Source: Alcanivorax sp. 24 (GTDB taxonomy: Bacteria; Pseudomonadota; Gammaproteobacteria; Pseudomonadales; Alcanivoracaceae). Taken from it: 64,000 nucleotides of DNA. Both the position numbers and the translations under genes were made by a program. The stretch is taken from positions 26,260-90,259 of the forward strand of contig NZ_SNUA01000017.1 of assembly GCF_004360225.1 (NCBI RefSeq), written 5' to 3'. Under the pieces are notes generated by a model, which had not been told where the DNA came from, ran no database searches, and saw nothing but the letters and a program-made list of their open reading frames with translations. Within the stretch, counting starts at the first letter, position 1, and every line of letters begins with the position of its first letter. This document shows positions 47,561 through 55,687 of this stretch, piece after piece.

Positions 47561-47647
47561 TGGGGTTTTATTTCCCGTATTTCTGAGTTGCGGGTCCCGG
47601 TGATGGGGCCAGGTGATTCATGTAGCTTGGGGGCTTGGGGAGCCCCC

Positions 47648-47825
47648 GGTTCGCCAGCGGGGCTGGCTCCTACAGTAAGCCTATTCGCTTGCAAGCAAGC
47701 TTCCCACAGGGGGGCTCGAAGCGGCTGTGGGAAGCGGCCTTGGCCGCGAATACGGCGTTCGGCATAGGCTTATTCGCCAGCAGGCTGGCTCCCACAGGGG
47801 CATAAAATGCGGCATTGTGGGAGCA
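47648..47825. repeat. REP cluster upstream of wecB
   Basis: Four hairpins alternate in orientation, with the stems GCTTGC-AA-GCAAGC, GCGGCC-TT-GGCCGC and CCAGC-AG-GCTGG, between wecB and the GNAT gene. The wecB promoter must lie within or next to this cluster, in 47561-47650. Confidence 0.88.
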
Positions 47826-47949
47826 GGGCCTATGCCCATGCCGCGATTTCATTCACTGCTTCCTCCCAGGCTTTTATCATGGCGGGTGCCACATCCGGAA
47901 AGCGCGGGGAGGCGTCTTTCAATTCAGGCACATGGAGGGCGTCCGGTTT

Positions 47950-48498
47950 TCAGACCTTTCTGTGTTCCGTCACATGGGTGTACATCGTTCGCAGCAAAGT
48001 TCCGCTGTTCCCTTCTATGTCGATGAGGGTAAAGCCATGGCGTTTATACAGGTCAATCAGTTCTTGGCAGTCTTCACATTCCAGAATAATGATGCGGCCA
48101 CCAACAAGCGCTCTGGCCTCGGAGACCACCGCGTAAATTTCGTCAAGAATGGAGGCTAGTGATAGCGGGTTGTCAGCAATGGCTGAGTTCTTACCAATTT
48201 GCCCAATCAGAAAAGCCCGGATTCGTTCGGCATGCTTTGAAATACCATCCAACTGACGAACCTTGTTTTTACTGATTTTGGCCCCTTCCAGTACCAACTC
48301 TTTAAATGACACGGAAAAGTAAGCAAGGATATCGCCATTGTCGGCATCTAGAATCAGGTAAGTTCTGGCGTTGTCTGTTTGCTCGAAACGGATGGCTTTA
48401 CCAGGGTGCTTGAGAAAATTTTCGACGTCAGCGTTGCGGTTGCAAGCAAAGGTGCTGAGAAGCTTGGTGACCGCGGCCTCACCAAGCTCCGTCAACAA
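47950..48498 (-). CDS. GNAT-family acetyltransferase, probable toxin of a two-gene module
   Basis: A 182-residue protein. LILDADNGDILAYFSVSFKEL forms the central strands, VGGRIIILECEDC and LIDLYKRHGFTLI the C-terminal GNAT part; the acetyl-CoA loop is not a perfect RxxGxG/A. The start overlaps the small upstream gene by seven bases. GNAT enzymes paired with a small protein often act as toxins that acetylate aminoacyl-tRNA, but the partner is not of the usual ribbon-helix-helix type. Function as a toxin is inference from gene order. Confidence 0.75.
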   Translation of the reverse strand: MLTELGEAAVTKLLSTFACNRNADVENFLKHPGKAIRFEQTDNARTYLILDADNGDILAYFSVSFKELVLEGAKISKNKVRQLDGISKHAERIRAFLIGQIGKNSAIADNPLSLASILDEIYAVVSEARALVGGRIIILECEDCQELIDLYKRHGFTLIDIEGNSGTLLRTMYTHVTEHRKV

Positions 48499-48671
48499 GT
48501 CTCCGAGTCGGATAATCGTTGTTTTAATAGTTCTATCCCCCGCTTGCTTTCCGCCGTGTAGTCACGCTTCTTGACCTTGATATGGCGGGGGTTCGCCATA
48601 TCCTGATGAATTTGGTCAATGGATTGCTTGTCTTTGACTACGAAGCTTTTATCAAATGAAGCAGTAGCCAT
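48492..48671 (-). CDS. small protein paired with the GNAT gene, possible antitoxin
   Basis: A 59-residue, strongly charged protein from the ATG at 48671, which has AGGAGG upstream. SFDKSFVVKDKQSIDQIHQD is followed by KRDYTAESKRGIELLKQRL. It resembles small proteins that precede GNAT genes in other bacteria, as far as I recall. No clear DNA-binding motif is visible. The seven-base overlap with the GNAT gene means coupled translation. Confidence 0.7.
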   Translation of the reverse strand: MATASFDKSFVVKDKQSIDQIHQDMANPRHIKVKKRDYTAESKRGIELLKQRLSDSETC

Positions 48672-48701
48672 AGGCACCTCCTATCAGTGGTGGCCGAGGA
48701 T

Positions 48702-48707
48702 ATTCTA
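48702..48707 (-). promoter_or_regulatory. -10 element of the GNAT module promoter (candidate)
   Basis: On the minus strand TAGAAT is preceded by TTTGT, giving a TGT-TAGAAT arrangement close to an extended -10. It lies about 31 bases before the start codon at 48671. The -35 region is weak. Confidence 0.4.
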
Positions 48708-48746
48708 ACAAATTTCAGGACGGCTGCCACGCGCCCTTACGCTAAC

Positions 48747-48763
48747 CATCAGCTACGCTGATG
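48747..48763. other. 7-bp stem hairpin between the XRE and GNAT modules
   Basis: CATCAGC-TAC-GCTGATG is a perfect hairpin about 30 bases past the XRE stop codon. It lacks a T run on either strand, so it may or may not terminate transcription. Confidence 0.4.
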
Positions 48764-48795
48764 TGGAGGTGGGGATTCCCTCTGTTCCTCACCAC

Positions 48796-49044
48796 CTACC
48801 TCCCCTCACGCTCCCTCACCAGATCGTCCAGCGTCGGCGTTTTACGGGGCCTTGGCGCCAGTTCCATCCCATATAGCGCGAATAGCCGCTCCACTTTGCT
48901 GAAGCCCAGTTCCGTGATCCGGCCGGATTCAAAGCGGGAAATCGCGGTGCGATCCACCCCGCTCATGGCGGCCACTTGTTGTTGGCTATGGCCGTTTGCC
49001 TTGCGTAACCCGGCAAGCTGGGTGCCAAGTTCTTGCAATGTCAT
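48796..49044 (-). CDS. XRE/HipB-type helix-turn-helix regulator, without partner
   Basis: An 82-residue protein from the ATG at 49044. QQQVAAMSGVDRTAISRFESG is the HTH (shown here as QVAAMSGVDRTAISRFE), and the segment FSKVERLFALYGMELAPR is typical of HipB-like antitoxins. A HipA kinase would normally follow, but none does. A perfect 14-base inverted repeat surrounds its promoter, which suggests autoregulation. Confidence 0.87.
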   Translation of the reverse strand: MTLQELGTQLAGLRKANGHSQQQVAAMSGVDRTAISRFESGRITELGFSKVERLFALYGMELAPRPRKTPTLDDLVREREGR

Positions 49045-49100
49045 GTGAATATATGCCTCAAATTCGATTAATTTACTTTTTTTGTAGCATATATTCACAT
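49043..49100. promoter_or_regulatory. inverted-repeat operator of the XRE gene
   Basis: ATGTGAATATATGC at 49043-49056 and its exact reverse complement at 49087-49100 are 30 bases apart. The first copy overlaps the start codon of the regulator. The AT-rich space between them holds the presumed promoter. This is a typical two-site autorepressor layout. Confidence 0.75.
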
Positions 49101-49139
49101 TACATCCAAGCGACCTAAGCCTACGGAGCTGGCCATTAA

Positions 49140-49440
49140 AGCCATTCGCTTGCGAGCAAGCTTCCCACAGGGGGACTTGAAGCGGCTGTGGGAAGCGGCC
49201 TTGGCCGCGAATACGGCGTTCGGCTGGCTTATCGCAGCAGTCTGTTCGCTTGCGAGCAAGCTTCCCACAGGGGGGCTTCGAAGCCGCTGTGGGAAGCGGC
49301 CTTGGCCGCGAATACGGCGTTCGGCTGGCTTATCGCAGCAGTCTGTTCGCTTGCGAGCAAGCTTCCCACAGGGGGGCTTCGAAGCCGCTGTGGGAAGCGG
49401 CGATGTAGAGGGCGGGTTCGCCAGCAGGGCTGGGGGAGCA
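49140..49440. repeat. REP array, about 99-bp unit, three copies
   Basis: TTCGCTTGCGAGCAAGC recurs near 49145, 49245 and 49345, each followed by a GCGGCC-TT-GGCCGC hairpin and the linker GTTCGGCTGGCTTATCGCAG. The same unit forms the array at 52.6-53.0 kb. Confidence 0.93.
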
Positions 49441-49483
49441 GGCGGCTTGGTTTGCGTTGCAGGCGCTGCCACGGACAGCATAT

Positions 49484-50395
49484 TTACATGTTGAACGGTG
49501 GTTCAGGCGCGGAGCCCGCTCGCAACGCCTTTAGGGCGGTTTGCAAATGGCCGCCGACGGCGCTGGTCAGATAGTCCAGGAACCCTGCTCTTTTGAGGGT
49601 CCGATCCAGGGTATCCTCGGGCAGAAAACGGCTCAGTGTATCCATGAAAGCCTGGCTTTGGATACGTCCCGGCAGTTCCTTGATGGCCTGTTCCAGCTTG
49701 CCGGGATAATCCTCAAGCCCATAATCATCGATTTTGGCGCGCAGTACGGCTTCGTCCATTTTAGCTTCCCTCTGGGCCAGCCATTGCAAGTCCCAGATGT
49801 CGCGGTAGCGGGGGTGCGCCGTTGCCGGATAGGCGATCAGCTTGTCCACGAACACTTCGTCCAGGGTCTCCACACCGACCAGGGTTTCGTCATAGCCATC
49901 GGGCAGAAAATCGTAGTTGTGGCGCAGCGGCATGAGTACCCGGGTATGGGCGGGCACATTGACCACCTCCAATTTGATCCGCTGGTGTGGCAGATCCGGC
50001 CGCTCCGGAGCGGTACGAATACTGACCTGCCAGCGCCGGACCTGTACGCCCGGCCGGGTATCGTCACCTGACAGGGGCTCTTTGACCCACACCTGGAGCC
50101 CATAACGCTCGCCCAGATACTGTTCCAGGCAGACTTTGATGTCCTGAAGTTCCGGATCACCGAACTCCGTGCCGGCGACGAAATCCAGGTCTTCCGAGAA
50201 CCTGGGGGCACCGTGACAAAGCCGCAGACTGGTCCCGCCCTGAAACGTCAACCGGTCGAGAAGGCCCTGCCGGTCCAAGGCGAACAGGATGTCGTAATGC
50301 AACAGCTCCTTTTCCACCACCGGGCGCATGTGGGTCCGGCCCGGCACCGCCATGGCCCGGGTGACCAGCGCCTCGAAATCCTTACTGGCCATCAC
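49484..50395 (-). CDS. AbiEii-family nucleotidyltransferase toxin
   Basis: A 303-residue protein. FQGGTSLRLCHGAPRFSEDL with the following DFV gives the nucleotidyltransferase GG(S/T) and aspartate motifs. VDKLIAYPATAHPRYRDIWDL carries the later lysine and aspartate. AbiEii toxins transfer nucleotides (to tRNA in studied members) and cause phage abortive infection or growth arrest. The start overlaps the antitoxin stop by 14 bases. Unlike the copy at 28.1 kb, this toxin looks complete. Confidence 0.92.
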   Translation of the reverse strand: MMASKDFEALVTRAMAVPGRTHMRPVVEKELLHYDILFALDRQGLLDRLTFQGGTSLRLCHGAPRFSEDLDFVAGTEFGDPELQDIKVCLEQYLGERYGLQVWVKEPLSGDDTRPGVQVRRWQVSIRTAPERPDLPHQRIKLEVVNVPAHTRVLMPLRHNYDFLPDGYDETLVGVETLDEVFVDKLIAYPATAHPRYRDIWDLQWLAQREAKMDEAVLRAKIDDYGLEDYPGKLEQAIKELPGRIQSQAFMDTLSRFLPEDTLDRTLKRAGFLDYLTSAVGGHLQTALKALRAGSAPEPPFNM

Positions 50396-50924
50396 CGGCC
50401 TCTTCCTGTTCCATCAGATGGCAATTGCGGCCTACACGGCGCAAGTCCCGGCGGGCGGCGGCTAGCGTGGCGATGCGCAATGGCCGCCCCGGTACCGGCA
50501 CCATGCTCTTTAATATCTCGTCGAGCCCTCTCTTGGTATGAGTGAACTCGATGGTGCCGTGACGGGTCCGGTAGGTGCCCTTGCGGCCGGTGGTCATCAC
50601 GGTGAGCCGGTCGATGGGGATCTGCGAAATCACGCCGTATTCGCTCAGGGCAGATTCGAGACTCACGTAGTTGTACTCACCGGGACGCAGTGCCTTGGCG
50701 ATATGCTCGATGGCGTAGCCGTCCTGGCTGCCGGCGTAGGGGTTCAGATATACCCCTCGGGCGGCGCGCTGCAGCAAGCCACGCTCTACCATGCGCGCCA
50801 GACTCTTTTCCAATGACTTTTCCGATTCATTGGGAAACAGGCGTCGCATGTCGTGGCGGGAGAAGACATACCGGCCACGTTTGTCCCATTCACTGAGCGT
50901 TTTCTGCAGTTCATCTCGGGTCAT
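50382..50924 (-). CDS. AbiEi-family antitoxin (winged helix)
   Basis: A 180-residue protein. The N-terminal winged helix has FSRHDMRRLFPNESEKSLEK and ERGLLQRAARGVYLNP; then GEYNYVSLESALSEYGVISQ and LTVMTTGRKGTYRTRHG. It represses the module and neutralises the AbiEii toxin. It is shorter and only distantly similar to the AbiEi protein at 28.5-29.3 kb, so the two modules are of separate origin. A TATACxTxxxxCCCC-type repeat lies in both orientations around 50930-50970, the probable operator. Confidence 0.9.
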   Translation of the reverse strand: MTRDELQKTLSEWDKRGRYVFSRHDMRRLFPNESEKSLEKSLARMVERGLLQRAARGVYLNPYAGSQDGYAIEHIAKALRPGEYNYVSLESALSEYGVISQIPIDRLTVMTTGRKGTYRTRHGTIEFTHTKRGLDEILKSMVPVPGRPLRIATLAAARRDLRRVGRNCHLMEQEEAGDGQ

Positions 50925-50927
50925 AGG

Positions 50928-50967
50928 TATACATTTACACCCCTTTATTGGGGGTTAAGTGTATACC
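50928..50967. promoter_or_regulatory. inverted repeat upstream of the AbiE module
   Basis: GGTATACATTTACACCCC and, 8 bases on, a GGGGGTTAAGTGTATACC arm form an imperfect inverted repeat just before the antitoxin start. AbiEi proteins are known to bind inverted repeats in their own promoters. Confidence 0.6.
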
Positions 50968-51027
50968 TTCTCAAGAATATGAGCACTTTAATGTTGTCTT
51001 ATCGCGGTCCGTGGACCGCTCCTACAG

Positions 51028-51170
51028 TCAGCCTGTTCGCTTGCGAGCGGAGCGCCGCCCGGCAATCTTCCCACAGGGGCTTTGTCGGCGTTGCGTGGGA
51101 GTACCAAGGAGGTGTTCCACGGGACCGAAAGCTTATTCGCCAGCAAGCTGGTTCCCACAGGGGCATACAA
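51028..51170. repeat. REP elements downstream of the MBL gene
   Basis: Two or three REP hairpins, one with the GAGCGCCGCCCGG insert (51045-51065) and one with CCAGC-AA-GCTGG. The last overlaps the final codons of the MBL gene. Confidence 0.85.
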
Positions 51171-52572
51171 TGCGGCATTGGGGGAGCAAGCGCTTCAGCT
51201 CACCTTGCAGGTGCCGTTTGGCATCGTCGTCACCGTGCACGACGCGGATGGCGCTTGGGGCTTTCCGCATGCCGGTGACGAACCGTATCAACCCTTGCTG
51301 GTCGGCGTGGGCGGAGTAGCCGCCCAGGCTATCGATGCCAACCTGGATGGTGTGGGTATCGCCGTCCAGCGTGACGGTACCGCCCTGCCCTTGCCTCTGT
51401 ATTTGCCGCCCTGGTGTGCCTTTGCCCTGATAGCCCACGAACAGCACGTTATGCCTGGGGTCGTGCAGCATCGCCTTCAGGTAGTTGACGATGCGGCCGC
51501 CGGTGCACATGCCGCTGCCGGAGATCACCACGGCGGGGCGGGCGCTGTCCGCCAGGTGGCGGACCATTCTCAGGTGGGCGTCGTGGTCGTCCACCGTGAG
51601 CAGTTGTTTAAAGCCCAGGGGCTTGCGGCCTTTGGTGATCCGCTTGATCGCCTCCTGTTCCCAGTAGGGTCTCAATGCCCGGTAGGCCCTGGTGAAGCGG
51701 CTGGCCAGCGGGGAATCCAGGATCACCGGCAGTTCGCTCCAAGGCAGGGTTTTGTGCACCCTGCTCTGTTTGTTGCGGTGGAGAATGTCCTCCAGTTCGT
51801 ACAGCAGTTCCTGGGTGCGGCCGATGCTGAAGGCCGGAATCAGGACGGTGCCCTGATCCTGCAGGGCGCGGGCCAGTACCCGTTGCAGCCGCTGCTGGCG
51901 TTCCTTTCTGTTCTCATGGTTGCGATCCCCGTAGGTGCTTTCAATCACCAGGGTGTCGCAGCCATGGGGCGGCTTGGGCGCCGGCAGCAGGGGCGCGCGC
52001 GGTGCGCCCAGGTCCCCGGAGAACACCACCCGGTGGCGGCCCGGTGGCCCTTTGACGTCGCATTCCACATAAGCGGAGCCGAGGATGTGGCCGGCTCGTC
52101 GCAGCCTTATTCGTATCTGGCCGTGGCCGGCGTCCAGGGCGCTATGCCATTGGTCGTAAGGCAGCGGCACCAGGCGCCGTTTGATCACTCGCAGGTAGCG
52201 GTCTATGTCGTCCGGCCGGCGGCTGAAGCCCAGTTTGAAGGCGTCCTCCAAGACGATGGGCAGCAGCTTCGCCGAGGGTTGGCTGCAGAGGATCGGGCCC
52301 TTGAAGCCCGCCGCCAGCAGCCAGGGTATTCGGCCCACGTGATCTATGTGCACGTGGGTGATCACCAGGGCCTTGACCTGAGCCACCGGGAAGTCGATGG
52401 CCAGGTCGTCGGCGTTGGCGCCACCGGGGCCCTGGTCGCGGCCTTGGAACAGCCCGCAGTCCACCAGCAGGCTGTGCTGGTGGTCCAGGCGCAGTTCGTG
52501 GGCGGATCCGGTGACGCCGTCAACGGCGCCGTGGTGGCGGATTTCCGGCCACTGGGTGTTCGGTTGGTGCAT
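51133..52572 (-). CDS. MBL-fold beta-CASP protein with RMMBL domain (putative RNA-processing exonuclease family)
   Basis: A 479-residue protein from the ATG at 52572. THVHIDHVGRIP is the metal-binding HxHxDH motif, RRAGHILGSAYV and FSGDLG the next ligands. The beta-CASP part has ESTYGDR and IPAFSIGRTQELL, and the C terminus the RMMBL features SGSGMCTGGRI and GYSAHADQQGL. The family contains RNA nucleases related to CPSF73; many bacterial members have no assigned substrate. The last residues, CGNQLAGE, are encoded by a REP element, so the original C terminus has been replaced or extended. Confidence 0.92.
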   Translation of the reverse strand: MHQPNTQWPEIRHHGAVDGVTGSAHELRLDHQHSLLVDCGLFQGRDQGPGGANADDLAIDFPVAQVKALVITHVHIDHVGRIPWLLAAGFKGPILCSQPSAKLLPIVLEDAFKLGFSRRPDDIDRYLRVIKRRLVPLPYDQWHSALDAGHGQIRIRLRRAGHILGSAYVECDVKGPPGRHRVVFSGDLGAPRAPLLPAPKPPHGCDTLVIESTYGDRNHENRKERQQRLQRVLARALQDQGTVLIPAFSIGRTQELLYELEDILHRNKQSRVHKTLPWSELPVILDSPLASRFTRAYRALRPYWEQEAIKRITKGRKPLGFKQLLTVDDHDAHLRMVRHLADSARPAVVISGSGMCTGGRIVNYLKAMLHDPRHNVLFVGYQGKGTPGRQIQRQGQGGTVTLDGDTHTIQVGIDSLGGYSAHADQQGLIRFVTGMRKAPSAIRVVHGDDDAKRHLQGELKRLLPQCRIVCPCGNQLAGE

Positions 52573-52639
52573 TGTGGTTCCCCCCCTTCCTTGGTGTTTC
52601 TTTTTTTGTTTTTTATCCGTTCCCCCTGTTGGGCAGAAC

Positions 52640-52990
52640 GGATTCGCTTGCGAGCAAGCTTCCCACAGGGGGCTTCGAAGCGGCTGTGGGAAGCGGCCTT
52701 GGCCGCGAATACAGCGTTCGGCTGGCTTATCGCAGCAGTCTGTTCGCTTGCGAGCAAGCTTCCCACAGGGGGCTTCGAAGCCGCTGTGGGAAGCGGCCTT
52801 GGCCGCGAATACAGCGTTCGGCTGGCTTATCGCAGCAGTCTGTTCGCTTGCGAGCAAGCTTCCCACAGGGGGCTTCGAAGCCGCTGTGGGAAGCGGCCCG
52901 GGCGGCGCTCCGCTTGGCCGCGAATACAGCGTTCGGCTGGCTTATCGCAGCAGTCTGTTCGCTTGCGAGCAAGCTTCCCACAGCGGCGAT
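52640..52990. repeat. REP array, about 100-bp unit, three and a half copies
   Basis: TTCGCTTGCGAGCAAGC recurs near 52642, 52742, 52842 and 52958. The units match those at 49.1-49.4 kb. The third unit has an extra CGGGCGGCGCTCCGC inside the GCGGCC hairpin, which accounts for the longer step. Confidence 0.93.
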
Positions 52991-53011
52991 GTAGAGGGCC
53001 AGCAGGAAATG

Positions 53012-53314
53012 TTAGAAGTGCTCTTCTATATCCATGCGTTTATGGGGAATGCCGATGATGTCGATTCCCCACTCATTGATTACATAGAAGATTAAGTGGC
53101 TCCCTTGAGGATAACAGTGGTAGCCCTTCTTGATATCCTGTCGATGACGCCCCCGCGCCGGATTTTCCGCAAGCCACACGAAACGTTGCTCCATGTTCCG
53201 CATGTATATGTCGCGCTGCGCCCGGCCCCAATTGGCTGCTGTATATCGGGCAATAGCAATGAGGTCATCCCTGGCCCGGAGTGTTACCCGATATCGAGTG
53301 CTGTTTGGCATCAT
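53012..53314 (-). CDS. ParE/RelE-family toxin
   Basis: A 100-residue protein. RYRVTLRARDDLIAIARYTA and WLAENPARGRHRQDIKKGYH followed by LIFYVINEWGIDIIGIPHKR are the ParE fold with the conserved arginine near the end. ParE toxins inhibit gyrase; RelE relatives cut mRNA. The gene overlaps the antitoxin gene by 50 bases, an unusually long but known type of overlap. A second ATG at 53311 is equally usable. Confidence 0.92.
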   Translation of the reverse strand: MMPNSTRYRVTLRARDDLIAIARYTAANWGRAQRDIYMRNMEQRFVWLAENPARGRHRQDIKKGYHCYPQGSHLIFYVINEWGIDIIGIPHKRMDIEEHF

Positions 53315-53549
53315 CCTGATCCCTGATCAGCTCATCCATGCTGAAGTTGTCAACGTATTCACCACGAGCCGCCTGCGCTTCGCCTTCCAAGAGATGAGCG
53401 CGCAAAGTCGCCAATTTTGTCTGGCGCATTTCCAGAGTACGTAACCCGTCCCGGATCACTTCACTGACGGATCCGTACCGACCGCTAGCGACCTCTTCTT
53501 TAACAAAGCGCTCCCAATGGGAGCCCAAGGTCAAACTTGTCGTAGCCAT
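53265..53549 (-). CDS. ParD-family antitoxin
   Basis: A 94-residue protein. LTLGSHWERFVKEEVASGRY and SVSEVIRDGLRTLE form the ribbon-helix-helix DNA-binding domain of ParD/CopG antitoxins, followed by an acidic toxin-binding tail. The last 16 codons overlap the toxin gene. It would neutralise the toxin and repress the pair. Confidence 0.92.
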   Translation of the reverse strand: MATTSLTLGSHWERFVKEEVASGRYGSVSEVIRDGLRTLEMRQTKLATLRAHLLEGEAQAARGEYVDNFSMDELIRDQDDAKQHSISGNTPGQG

Positions 53550-53721
53550 GGCTGACTCCTATTCATATTGAGCAGTTATGAATATAGCGCGAATTTGGGT
53601 ATGCCGTGAAGCTGCTATTCACCCTCTCCAGGCACGCTACCGCCACAGGGTTTACCGTCGGTTCCCTGAGAACGGGTGGGCAGTGTTGGCCCGGTTGCAT
53701 TGTATGGCCGCCGATCCGGTT

Positions 53722-53747
53722 GACCATCCCCCATTTGGGGGATGGTC
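53722..53747. terminator. perfect 26-base palindrome directly after the RfaH-like gene
   Basis: GACCATCCCCCA and its exact complement are separated by TT, giving a 12-bp stem. The first base on the minus strand is the last base of the rfaH-like stop codon. There is no T run, so it may act as an mRNA-end stabiliser or pause site rather than a classical terminator. Confidence 0.55.
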
Positions 53748-54247
53748 TAATGGCCGCTCACGTCCTTGATGGACAGGGTTAACTGGTGCTGCTTGTGCAG
53801 CATGCCCATCAAAACAATGACTCTTTCCTGGCCATCAAAGCGCTGGAATACCGCTTCCAGATCCTTGAACGGACCATTTTCAATGCGCAGGGTGTCGCCA
53901 GGAGCAAAGGCCTGCTCCTGGTGCTGACTTTCGGTACGGGTTTGCAGTTCTTCCACCACCTGGTCGGGCACCGGCACCGGCTGGTTGCCGAAGGTGACCA
54001 ATTTTTGCACCCCACGAGTGGAGCGCACCGTGTGCCAGCCACCGGCGCGATCAAGACGGATGAACAAATAGCCGGGGAACAACGGTTCCTCACGCTGGAT
54101 ACGACGTCCGGCGCGCAGGCGTTCCACGGAGAGTTCCGGGAGAAAGCAGGTGAAACCCTGGTTTTCCAGGTTTTCCCGGGCCCGGTAGTTCTGGTTGGCG
54201 CGGCACTGCACCACATACCAGGCATTCTGACTGGCGGCGGTGTTCAT
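53747..54247 (-). CDS. rfaH: RfaH/NusG-family transcription antiterminator
   Basis: A 166-residue protein from the ATG at 54247 (an alternative ATG lies at 54271). The NGN domain is WYVVQCRANQNYRARENLE and GFTCFLPELSVERL, then EEPLFPGYLFIRLD; the C-terminal KOW domain has FAPGDTLRIENGPFKDLEAVF split across the motif as GDTLRIENGPFKDLE. The length equals RfaH. RfaH-type proteins bind ops sites in leaders of long polysaccharide operons and suppress polarity. No ops site in the correct orientation was recognised here, so a diverged site is likely. Confidence 0.88.
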   Translation of the reverse strand: MNTAASQNAWYVVQCRANQNYRARENLENQGFTCFLPELSVERLRAGRRIQREEPLFPGYLFIRLDRAGGWHTVRSTRGVQKLVTFGNQPVPVPDQVVEELQTRTESQHQEQAFAPGDTLRIENGPFKDLEAVFQRFDGQERVIVLMGMLHKQHQLTLSIKDVSGH

Positions 54248-54955
54248 GGCGGATGAGCTGGGGTCCAACATAATTAGCCGTGGCCTCTGGAGGCGGGCCG
54301 GCATGGCGTGGCGGCCCATGGCTGTCGCCGGGCGTCCCAAATTGCTTGCCTGCTCATGCCGATCGCATCCTTACGTCTTCACTGATTACGAACTACTCGG
54401 CCTGGCCCACGACCATTCCAATCGCGCCAGCCGCTCCGCACTGTACTGGGATCCCCCTGACCCTGGATATTGAGCGGATACCGGTTTGTGAAGTTTTTAC
54501 AGCTCTGTAACACTCCGCCGCTGCTAACACCGCACCAGGTTTCATCACGTTTAGCCCGCCAGGGGCACGATACTACCGGCACCCGGATTCGTTCACAATA
54601 TTATTGTCGGAGGGCTATTTTAGTAGTCTTTCTTGACCCTTTCCTGACAACGACGTTTTCGCTAAAAGTGTTGCCGCTTCAAGGGGTTGGGTTGGACGAT
54701 CGTGCTCTTTTATCTAACCCTAAAGAATTAATAAAAAGAAAATGACAATGCTTTTTTATTATTTCCGTGATTATTATGCGAGGGGGCGCGGTATACATTC
54801 GTCAGCAAGCTCGCTCCCACGGCGATCCACGAAGCCGCTGTGGGAGCGAGCTTGCCAGCGAATGCTTAAGTAAAGAACCAATAGATATTGAAGCCCCCAG
54901 CCAAAGCCCTACCATACCGGCTGCCAGCCGGCATTCATCAGCAACGGAGGATTCA
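54248..54955. other. 708-bp divergent region between rfaH and cysC, with a REP pair
   Basis: The middle part (54590-54780) is AT-rich and could hold a promoter and leader for cysC. A perfect palindrome TTACAGCTCTGTAA lies near 54495-54508. A REP pair (CAGCAAGCTCGCTCCCAC, then its partner) occupies about 54800-54865. No gene is supported in this stretch. Confidence 0.6.
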
Positions 54956-55573
54956 ATGAGCGACAGCCCTTATCAGAAGCGCGAGCACGACGCCAAGGCC
55001 GAGGTGATCTGGCACCAATCCCATCTGACCAAGGCCGATCGGGCCAAGGCCAAGGGCCAGACCCCCAAGTGCATCTGGCTGACCGGCTTGTCCGGTTCCG
55101 GCAAATCCACTCTGGCCAACGCTCTGGAAGTGGCTCTGACTCAGCAAGGCAAGCACACCTATCTGCTGGACGGGGACAATGTGCGCCATGGCCTGAACAA
55201 GAACCTGGGCATGAGCGACGAGGACCGCACCGAGAATATCCGCCGTGTCTCCGAAGTGGCCAAGCTGATGGTGGACGCCGGCCTGGTGGTGGTGACCGCG
55301 TTCATCAGCCCGTTCCGCGCCGACCGCGATGCCGCCCGCGAGCTGTTCGAGGACGGCGAGTTCGTGGAGGTGTTCGTGGACGCGCCGCTGGAAGAATGCG
55401 AGAAGCGTGACCCGAAAGGGCTGTACCAGAAAGCGCGCCAGGGCATCATCAAAGAATTCACCGGTATCGACAGTCCGTATGAGGCACCGGAGAAACCCGA
55501 GGTGGTAATCAACACCGCCGAGAATGATATTGAAGCCTGCGTGAAGCAGTTGATTGAAGGGATTGGGGTTTAA
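54956..55573 (+). CDS. cysC: adenylyl-sulfate kinase
   Basis: A 205-residue protein from the ATG at 54956, which has GGAGG upstream. [12 protein letters not shown] is the P-loop, [20 protein letters not shown] the APS-binding region, and [16 protein letters not shown] and [12 protein letters not shown] the other family motifs. It phosphorylates adenosine phosphosulfate to PAPS in the cytoplasm. It stands alone without cysDN, next to an SLC13 transporter and the wzc operon, so it may supply PAPS for polysaccharide sulfation as well as assimilation. No sulfotransferase is in the window. Confidence 0.95.
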   Translation: MSDSPYQKREHDAKAEVIWHQSHLTKADRAKAKGQTPKCIWLTGLSGSGKSTLANALEVALTQQGKHTYLLDGDNVRHGLNKNLGMSDEDRTENIRRVSEVAKLMVDAGLVVVTAFISPFRADRDAARELFEDGEFVEVFVDAPLEECEKRDPKGLYQKARQGIIKEFTGIDSPYEAPEKPEVVINTAENDIEACVKQLIEGIGV

Positions 55574-55574
55574 A

Positions 55575-55675
55575 TTCGCTGGCAAGCCCGCTCCCACAGC
55601 GGCTCCGTAGTTTGTCTCACACAACAAGCATGACTACGGAGCCGCTGTGGGAAGCGAGCTTGCTCGCGAATATTG
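55575..55675. repeat. REP pair between cysC and the SLC13 gene
   Basis: A GCTGGCAAGCCCGC hairpin and a GCGAGC-TT-GCTCGC hairpin lie in opposite orientation between convergent genes. This is a typical place for an REP pair and may serve as a bidirectional transcript end. Confidence 0.88.
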
Positions 55676-55687
55676 TTTCGACAGAAT

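Noticed and set aside
51082..53058. A 658-codon plus-strand open frame
   Set aside because: It is antisense to the clear MBL/beta-CASP gene and then runs into REP array; no family features.
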